Shown: positions 56,713 to 64,000 of the stretch, in pieces
How the letters are laid out: each line of letters starts with the position of its first letter
Position numbering within the stretch: position 1 is the first letter of the stretch
Assembly: GCA_032878915.1 (NCBI GenBank)
Contig: JAVQMG010000122.1
Location: 310,001 to 374,000 of the forward strand
Direction: 5' to 3'
Length of the DNA stretch: 64,000 nucleotides
Source of the DNA: Castanopsis chinensis
Taxonomy: Eukaryota > Streptophyta > Magnoliopsida > Fagales > Fagaceae
The notes under the pieces: model-generated
Database searches by the model: none
Seen by the model: only the letters and a program-made list of their open reading frames with translations
What the model was told of the DNA's origin: nothing
Position numbers and translations under genes: made by a program

Positions 56713-59700
56713 ATGACGAAGGGCAGGCACTCTGGTCTTGGTAACCCACTACTAAGTGAGGTTTTTTTTATTTATTTATCAAGAAGACAAGAACTGTTTG
56801 CTTCTTTGGTGTTTTGATCTAAGTAGAATTGTGGGGTTTTAACTGTTTTTGTTTTTGTTTTGATTTTATTTTGGTTTTATTTATCATGGGTTTTGCATGT
56901 TTTAATGTGACTCACTACGGAAATGATTGTACTTTGTGGTGTGGGGTATTAGAATTTGTATTGTTGTCATGTATGTTAGTCTTTGTATTTTGTTTTCTAC
57001 ATGTGATTTGTACTTTCCACATATGATTTTTGTAACTATTCAGGAATGAGTTAGTTTAGTTAGTTAGTTCGTTAGTTAGTTTTTTTTTAATTTTTTATTT
57101 TGTATAAACAGTTACTATTTATTACTTCCTATATTTTGAGTCTTTGACATGGTGTGAGAGCAAAAGCAAAACTCTTGTCATCAATATCGTTTCTTAATCC
57201 ATATCAGATATTCTTCTCCTTCTGATTATCATACTATCTGTGTATTTTGAAAAACTTTGGAATTAGTGTTGAATTTTGATTGTTAACTATTTATAGGTGT
57301 AAGTTGTGTGCTGGGGTTTTAAATGAGTTGAGATTTATTGGGGTTATATTTGTGAAGGTTTCCACTTTCTAGATATGATCATAAGGACTAAGGAGTGTTA
57401 TTTATCAATGCTTGAGTAATGCTCAAAATCGAGCTATCTGAGTTCACAGATAATCTTGGTCTTGTTTAATGTTTAGTGATGCTTGGAAAATGGGAACAAG
57501 ATTCTCTCCATTTCACAATTAAGATTTTTTTTTTAGATTTGACACTGTAAAGAGTGTCACGTCATTTAGTCTATAATAGTCCTTGACAGTTGACCCTTTC
57601 TTACAAGGCCCTATATTAGTTGTTTTGATAAAAATGGAAGGTGAATCGGCATAAATTTGATGGTTTAAAGTAATATTTGTGTCAAATTATTTCTACTTGT
57701 TACTTTGAAGCTGGCCATACTTGTGATGTTTCCGAAGGATAGAGTTAACTATATAGATTTTTTTATGACTATGATTCGGTGGAATGCAGATGCTAACCAA
57801 ATAGTCACAGAAGCACAAAAACGATGGCTACATACAGATGAAATTTGTGGAATTCTTCACAATTATAAGAACTTTCCTCTTGCTGCAGAACCTGCGAATA
57901 TGCCTCCAAGTATGACTCTTAACTGCATTGTTTGGTTTGCTATTATTAACCTGGATTTCTGGACGAACTTTTTGTTTTTCTTATTTCAAACCCCTCCCTG
58001 TTTTATATCTGAGACTAGGTTTCACTAATTAGGAAGGAATGAAAGAAAAAAAGCTGAGATCCAGTTTCTGTTGCAACTGGTTTAATTGATGATAATTCCC
58101 CAACATCTGTGAGGTTAATCAGTTCTTTGGTATCATATTCTCTGGTATCATCTATAGCATATGTTTCATTACCCTATTGTTATCACTTTTCTGGACCTCT
58201 CTGTTGCAGACTTCTTGTGAATGAAATCCATTTTCTCATTCTTCTGCTATTTACCATGGCCAATTTTTCTCCCATTGAATTTAACAATTAAAAGTGAGAA
58301 TTTCTATCACCAGACATTATTTTCCCAACTTATGATTTTTTTTGGATTTGTGTAGCCCAAAGTATTCCAGAAACCCGTTATAGTGAATGCTGGTTTCAGA
58401 CCTAGGCCTAAAGTATGGTGTTGATTTGTGATTTATCATTCATTCCTCCGGAGTTTGTTTCTCGTTTCGCTAGTTCAGCTTTATAAAGAATTGCAGCACC
58501 TTTTTTTTTTTTTACACATCAAAGTTCTTGTGGCGAGTGCAGATCACCCTATTGTTGAACTTAGAAGCATGTCTCACTTCTTAGTTATCCTTATAATTTA
58601 GTTTTTTCCTCTCTTTTCCTTTTTTGTTTGTAATTACCTTGAGTCTCCTTTGTTGACTATAATGGGTGTTTAAGGGGGCCAGAGGCACATGTAGCATGTC
58701 GGAAAAAATTGTCTCAATTTTCAATTTTAGGACTTTTTCATTGAAAAATAGGTGATGAAGGAGGTGCAAGCATCCTATATAATGGTGGTAATTCCACATT
58801 GCTAAGAAGAGGGTAATGAATTACAATTGGAGCTTTATATATAGGTATTGCTATTAAGGCAAATATATGCTGTGTTGAAAGTTGAAACATATGCATAATG
58901 TAGTATTGTGGGCGAGTACACTAGCTTGTGGATAGCCTTCTAAAATACAAAAAGTGCTCAATTTTGTACATTTTAACCCAAAAACCCTTCACATCAGTCT
59001 ATATAAAAATGTCTAAATATATATAATGGTTTTGCAAATAAACAGTAACCGTGCAAATATACACGGTTACCGTTCACAATGTAAATAATTTATTATTATT
59101 ATTTTTTCTCTCTCCTCTCTATTCCACTGACTCCCCTCACTCTCACGGTTACTGTTCACAGTGTTAAAGAAATGAATATTTTATTTGAATAAATATGTAT
59201 AATAGACAAACTAATGTGGGTGTTTTGTAAAAATAGGTATATAAAATAGAAAAAGCAGGTTTTAGATGTGCAAAATGAAATTTTTTTGCACGTACTGATG
59301 TGGATACTCTTAACAATGTATGGTAGCTTTTAGGAATGAAAGAAGCTTGCCTAAGTGAGTTGTATGTAATTTAGATGTAATAAGATTTGAGCTCGTTAAA
59401 GAATTATGTTTATAATTTGAGATTGAGTCTTCAGTTGGGTGCAATGGGAGGGTTGGTTTATGTTGGTGAGGGTTTGTGTTGAATTTTGTGATTGGTTTTT
59501 TATTTTATTGTGGGTAATGTGGTTTGCAAATGTTCAGGTATTTTGCATCCCCATCCCATGATTGATGGCATGGAGTTGCCAAACTACATTAAATCTTGTT
59601 GTCTTGAGTGGATGTTTGATTTAATAGTTAATTTATGGTTACTTCAGCTAATCTCAAGCTCGAACTTGAACACATTGGTACCAAAGCTTCTGCTATACAA

Positions 59701-60239
59701 CATAGATTATATTAGCTTATAAATATTAACATTTCTTGTAGTTGTGGGTACATTTCATGACATCATCTACTCCAAAAATGAGGCACTGTTTGAACATTTT
59801 TTTTTCTTAATTTTTCTGAAGTAACTTTAGAACATATATTCACGTAACATTTATTTCCAATTTCAGGTGGTTCATTTTTTCTTTTTAACCGGATGGAGCT
59901 GAGATGCTTCAGAAAAGATGGCTATAATTGGACGAAGAAGAAACGGGATGGAAAGACTGTGATGGAAGGTCATGAGAAGCTCAAGGTAGGCATTAGACAT
60001 CACTCGAGGAAAGACATTTAAGTCATGCTGCTTTGTGCTGTTTACTTAATTATATGCTTATGTTTCTTTCTCATTTAGGGAGTGATATATGTTAAAAGAT
60101 TCTTTGTGCTTCATAATTAATTGTGTAGAGAAAATTTTACTTCCTTTCAGTTGGGAGGCATTGGGGTGTTGAACTGCTACTATGCCCATCGTGAAGAAAA
60201 TAAAAATTTTCAAAGACGCAGTTATTGGTTGCTCCAAGG
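56713..60239 (+). pseudogene. CAMTA partial copy: four CG-1 exons, open frame
   Basis: Copy of the 5' part of CAMTA3, starting in its 5' UTR (about 56490) and ending in intron 4 (about 61140). Exons: 56713-56755 (using the strong donor GTGAGG, three bases longer than the parent), 57790-57909, 59867-59985 (one extra codon) and 60151-60239. They join in frame to about 123 codons (MTKGRHSGLGNPLL...SYWLLQG). Within the CG-1 domain many conserved residues changed: FDRKVLRYF became FNRMELRCF, GHNWRKKK became GYNWTKKKR, and AHGEDNE became AHREENK. Exons 5-13 (rest of CG-1, TIG, ankyrin, IQ) are absent; reading into intron 4 meets TGA after about 24 codons. A functional full CAMTA is impossible. A short CG-1-only peptide is conceivable, but loss of conserved residues argues for a decaying copy. 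Confidence 0.85.
58925..59312. mobile_element. MITE-like insert in intron 2 of the CAMTA copy
   Basis: The parent gene runs straight from 'gcatagtagctttt' (43556 region), whereas here about 390 bp intervene. The insert ends 'actgatgtggatactctt', like the element at 3971-4880. Inside, 'cagtaaccgtg', 'cacggttaccgttcacaatg' and 'cacggttactgttcacagtg' form internal inverted and direct repeats. Confidence 0.7.
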
Positions 60240-60476
60240 GTAAGTGTATTGAAAGTTATTTGTGTGTTGCTCACCAAGTTTTTTGTTTCAATTTTAGCTT
60301 TTTGCACTATATGATTTGTGTGTGCATCAGTGTGTCATAGAAAACTAGATGATGTAAATGTCGATCTTCCTTGTTCTGCTAATTGAAGATTAAAGATAAT
60401 TAATGAAACATTCATTCAATTGATCTTAGAATATTATAGCTTATCTTGGGTTCCCACTTTTTGGACTCGTTTAAAT

Positions 60477-61027
60477 TAGGGGTGGCAAAATTTGACACGA
60501 CATGCGAACCCGACACGATTAAACCCCGTTTATAAACAGGTCATGGGTTGAAACTAAATAAGTTCGGGTTATATTTGGATTGACACGGCTAACCCATTTA
60601 ATAGACGGGTTGTGTTCGTGTTCAACACTTGAATCCGTCTGACCCGTTTAGCTTATAAAATTATTAGTTATTTTAATATTATTGTCAATTAATGGTTGTT
60701 TTTATATGTTTATTACTATATTTATAGTTGTAATTGCATTTTTATTTTTGATATATGGGAATTGATAAAAATTATATAGATTTTGTATGACCTATTAATC
60801 AAATTGATTATTAAATGGGTCATTTGTATTGATCTTTACATGACTTGTTAATTAAACGAGTTAAACGTGTCGGGTTGAGTCGACTGGTTTAATAAACAGG
60901 TCGTGTTCGGGTTGAGAATTCCTGACATGTTTACTAAACAGGTTAGGTTTGGGTCAACTCATATAGCTAAATACTCATGGCTTGACACAACACAAACTCA
61001 ACCTGCAAACACGAATTCCCACCCCTA
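60477..61027. mobile_element. hAT-like non-autonomous element (551 bp) in the CAMTA copy
   Basis: The ends are TAGGGGTGGCAA and, reversed, TAGGGGTGGGAA, typical of plant hAT elements. Imperfect 8-bp duplications GTTTAAAT (60469-60476) and GCATAAAC (61028-61035) can both derive from GTTTAAAC, present at the uninterrupted parental site (about 44977). The interior is rich in 'ggtcgtgttcgggtt' and 'acccgtttag' phrases with internal inverted symmetry. No transposase. Confidence 0.8.
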
Positions 61028-61139
61028 GCATAAACTTTGTTATTAGTATCAACTATAGGGATTGAAGTCTTCTTTTTAAAAAAAAAAAAAATTATGTAAC
61101 TGTTGTTGCATTTCATTTTGAGATTTTTTCCTAATTTTT

Positions 61140-61736
61140 ATTTTGGATACAACATGTCAACAATAACAAAACCTTAATCCCAAAATTTTTTAGGTTGGCT
61201 ATAAATCCTCAAAATTTTAATCAAGGTAGGTTATGTGTATTATTTTCCTTCATTTTATTCTATCCGAAAGTACACATTTTGTTGAGAATTGGGTCAAGTG
61301 GTGATAAAAGTAAAGACTAGCTGTTTGGTGTAGCTATCGGTGGGTTGTCAATTTGGGCAAGGTGCGATATGGCCGGTGGGTACAGGTTTATAGTTGATGA
61401 GGCTAGGGTTGAGTTAGGTTGGTTGACTCTGTTGTTGTTGGTGTGATGGTAGGTGTTCAATGGCTGTAGGATCTCTTTCTTTTTCGTCCTGTTTTGGTTT
61501 TTTTAGGTATGTTGGAGTTACCTAACATAATTTTAAAAATTGGACCGATCAAAGAAATGAAAAAGGAAGTGATTTTTGGTTCTCTAATTGGACCAGGACG
61601 AATTGATGGTTAAATCGTTAACATCATAAATAATTTTTATTTATGGGTTGCAGTTTTGGTTGCCCAGAGGATGCAAAAAATTAAGAACAAATTTGACATT
61701 AGAAAAAAATCAAAATGGTTCAATAATTAAATAATA
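61140..61736. other. Intergenic, end of CAMTA duplication
   Basis: CAMTA similarity fades near 61140. The next 50 bases ('caacaataacaaaaccttaatcccaaa', 'aggttggct') resemble the SINE-like wording seen at 39489 and 25880, so the duplication may end at a retroposon. Otherwise nothing is recognised. Confidence 0.4.
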
Positions 61737-62440
61737 ATGGGTAGAATTGTCAACCAATCACTTCTCTCGGTTTTTGTTTGGATTCAACACCAAAAAAGAG
61801 AGAGCAAAACCTCTAAAAGCCCGTACTTAGAGTTGGTTGGAGTCAAGTGTGAGATCATAAAAAAAAATCCAAAATGGGAGAAACCAAGGGATGGTTGGCT
61901 GACTCTTAATACTGATAGTTTAGCAGCAAGAAGGCCTGGGAAGGCAGGTGGAGGAGGATTAGTTAGAGATGGCAATGGCAATTGGGTGATAGGATCCGCA
62001 AGAAAGATTGGGATGGCTACCAGTTTCTTGGCGAAGCTTTGGGCTCTCCGAGACGGCCTTCTTCGCTGCCTTCAAATCCAAGCCCAAGCTGTGATTATTA
62101 AGCTAGATGCAAAAGTCGTGGTTGATGCCTTCAATTTGCATAACTATTCCAACACCATTGTGTCATCTATTATGGAGGATTGCAGGCACCTGGTTTCCCA
62201 GTTACCCCAGACAAGATTCAAACATGTCTATAGAGAAGCCAATAGATGTGTGGACTTCTTAGCTAAGTTAGGAACTTCCGTTGAGAGTGATTTTATTGTG
62301 TTTTCTAGTCCGCCTGTGGACCTTTTTAATTGGTTGGAGGCCGATGCCTATGGTTTGGCTGTTAACAGGCTTTGTCCTGATGTTGTTCTCACTGTTTAGT
62401 TTTCTTTAATATATTCCTTTTTTACCAAAAAAAAAAATTC
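61737..62440 (+). pseudogene. LINE-derived RNase H-like fragment
   Basis: An open frame of 220 codons (61737-62399) begins with a poorly conserved part and continues into an RNase H domain of plant LINE type: WLTLNTDSLAARRPGKAGGGG, then WALRDGL, IIKLDAKVVVDAF, HVYREANRCVDFLAKLG. The first, third and fourth acidic residues are present. The second, normally Glu before 'x-WALRDG', is Lys (FLAKLWALRDG), so nuclease activity is unlikely. The A run at about 62428-62438 may be the retroposon tail. The zinc-binding domain and reverse transcriptase are missing. It most resembles the RNase H of the LINE at 27001-28820. The long open frame could reflect a recent insertion and not selection. Confidence 0.8.
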
Positions 62441-62892
62441 AAAATAAAATTTATTTTATCAATCAAACTGTAATATTTCTTATTAGGAATGCAAGTAGTG
62501 CAATATCATGTTTATTCTTGAACTAAATCTTAATAGTAACTTATATAGAAAAAACCTTAATTATATTTTTAGAAAAAAAATATTATGTCTACAGCATTTT
62601 CACAACACTTTTACAATAAATTGTTATTAGTCCTAATTTGAAGTCAATATTAAAATTACTTTGTATTCACTAATAACAACCGATAACAACTTGTTACTTA
62701 AAATTCGTTGTGAAAGTATTATGAAAATGTTGTGGACATAATATTTTTCTATTTTTAATTGGCTTGAAAAACTCTAATTAATTATATAAAAATAACATTG
62801 ACTCTAGGAAATAAAATACTGATATTCTAACTAATTTACCTAAAATAGAAATATAGTTGACCAACACTTATTAAAAATAATAATTGACATAA
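62441..62892. other. AT-rich intergenic
   Basis: No gene. Around 62580-62750 'tattatgtctacagcattttcacaac' and, reversed, 'aaatattatgtccacaacattttcataa' face each other, so a MITE with inverted ends of about 30 bp probably spans about 62578-62747. Confidence 0.45.
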
Positions 62893-63567
62893 GGGTATGT
62901 TTAGTTGGGGTAAAAATAGGAAGGATAGAAAATAAGGAGAGAAAAATAGGGTGAAAAATGACATTTTTCACTGTTCGGTTAAGAGGGAGAGGGGGAGATA
63001 AAAGTGGTGCGGCCCACAAGTTTTCTCTTTTCCCCCTTCAAAACACAATCTCTCCAAATTGGAGAGAAAATTAGAGTGAAAAGTTGGAAAAATATTTGGA
63101 CAAAACTGCCTTACCTGTTATTAACATTTCTAGCTCCTTTTTTTTTTTTGGGCTTTTCCAGTTTCCCTTGTAACGTTGGCTTGCTCCTTTTTTTTTTTTT
63201 TGTCAGGTGGTGGGTTCTTCTTCTTCTTTTTCTTCTTTTTTTTTTCTTAATTTTTATTTTTATTATTTAAAAAAAACACTTTTAGATGATTTTTTATGTT
63301 ATTTTTGGAAATATCTACTTTCATCTATACACACATTTAAAAAAAAGTATAATGTATTACTTTTTCTTTTATTTAAGAGGGATATGATGGTAAATTTATA
63401 CAAACCTTATTTTCAACTAAATCAAAAAATTTTCCATCTCTCCACTTTTTCACCTTCTCAACCAAACATAAATGAGGAAAACTAAAAACTTTTTTATCCT
63501 CCCACTTTTCCATCATCCCCCTATTTTCTATCCTCTTACTTTTCCATCCTCCTAACCGAATGGACCC
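62893..63567. mobile_element. Harbinger-like MITE, 675 bp
   Basis: The ends are GGGTATGTTTAGTT and, reversed, GGGTCCATTCGGTT, with further match inward ('aggatagaaaata' on both arms). TAA flanks both sides (62890-62892, 63568-63570), as for the MITE at 3262. The middle is T- and C-rich. No coding sequence. Confidence 0.75.
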
Positions 63568-64000
63568 TAAGGGTGGCAATTCGTGTTCGCGGATCGGGAT
63601 TGTATCATGTCAAGCCATTAGTATCCGACTAAATAGGTTAACCCGAACTCGACCTGTTTAGTAAACGTGTCAGGAATCTTTAACCTGAACACGACCTGTT
63701 TAATAAACAGGTCGACCCAACCCGATACGTTTAACTCGTTTAATTGACAAGTCATGTAAAAGTCAATACAAATAACTCGTTTAATAATCTATTTGATTAA
63801 TAGGTGCCTAACCTATATAATTTTTATCAAATTTCATATATCTAATATTAAAATACAATTACAACTATAAATATAGTAATAAACATATAAAAACAATAGT
63901 AAATTAAGCAATAAAAAAAAAAACTAATAATTTAATAAGTTAAACAGGTCAGATGGGCTTGTATGTTGAAGATGAATCCAACCCGTTTATTAAACGAGTT
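63568..64000. mobile_element. hAT-like element, second copy, runs off the window
   Basis: It begins TAAGGGTGGCAATTCGTGTT and continues with 'gacctgtttagtaaac', 'ggtcgacccaacccga'. This is the same family as 60477-61027 but in the opposite orientation. The other end lies outside the window. Confidence 0.75.

Noticed and set aside
57705..58028. 107-codon open frame taken as a separate small gene
   Set aside because: It is CAMTA-copy exon 2 read with flanking intron sequence; the splice sites at 57789 and 57910 match the parent gene.

Overview
The window is nuclear DNA of a flowering plant, most likely a woody eudicot. It is AT-rich, with intron-containing genes, plant-only gene families (CAMTA, CDKC, ACC-oxidase-like dioxygenases) and a dense layer of plant transposable elements. 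The wording of the two main proteins and some repeats recall Fagales (oak relatives), but that placement is only an impression.

Two genes are intact. A C-type cyclin-dependent kinase (CDKC) lies on the minus strand at 20373-26481; its 12 coding exons join without a frame break into 516 codons plus stop. A CAMTA3-like calmodulin-binding transcription activator lies on the plus strand at 39132-52677; its 13 coding exons give 1095 codons plus stop. Both act in transcription: CDKC as a P-TEFb-type kinase of RNA polymerase II, CAMTA as a calcium/calmodulin-responsive DNA-binding factor. Nothing suggests that they form an operon-like unit.

Both genes have shed broken copies nearby. A shrunken copy of the CDKC 3' end is at 12757-13608. 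A copy of the first four CAMTA exons (the CG-1 DNA-binding domain only) is at 56713-60239, still in frame. A copy of the CAMTA last exon and 3' UTR is at 53736-54060. The left part (1-12 kb) holds remains of an ACC-oxidase-homolog dioxygenase: two duplicated terminal exons (2203-2457, 11564-11818) and a damaged first exon (8556-9040).

The rest is mainly mobile DNA: LINE 3' fragments (about 2.97-3.97, 17.9-18.9, 27.0-28.8, 29.3-30.6, 41.3-41.75 and 61.7-62.4 kb), TRIM mini-retrotransposons (a tail-to-tail pair at 16.5-17.45 kb and one in CAMTA3 intron 2), solo LTRs (32.4 and 48.4 kb, perhaps 12.0 kb), tRNA-derived SINEs (35.1 and 35.8 kb), Harbinger/hAT/MULE-like MITEs, a foldback element rich in CTCGAG (29.6-30.4 kb), and microsatellites. 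Because several segments occur twice, many insertions can be compared with an uninterrupted copy in the same window, which confirms their ends and target duplications and orders them in time. I found no CRISPR array, rRNA, genuine tRNA gene or clearly new multi-gene system.
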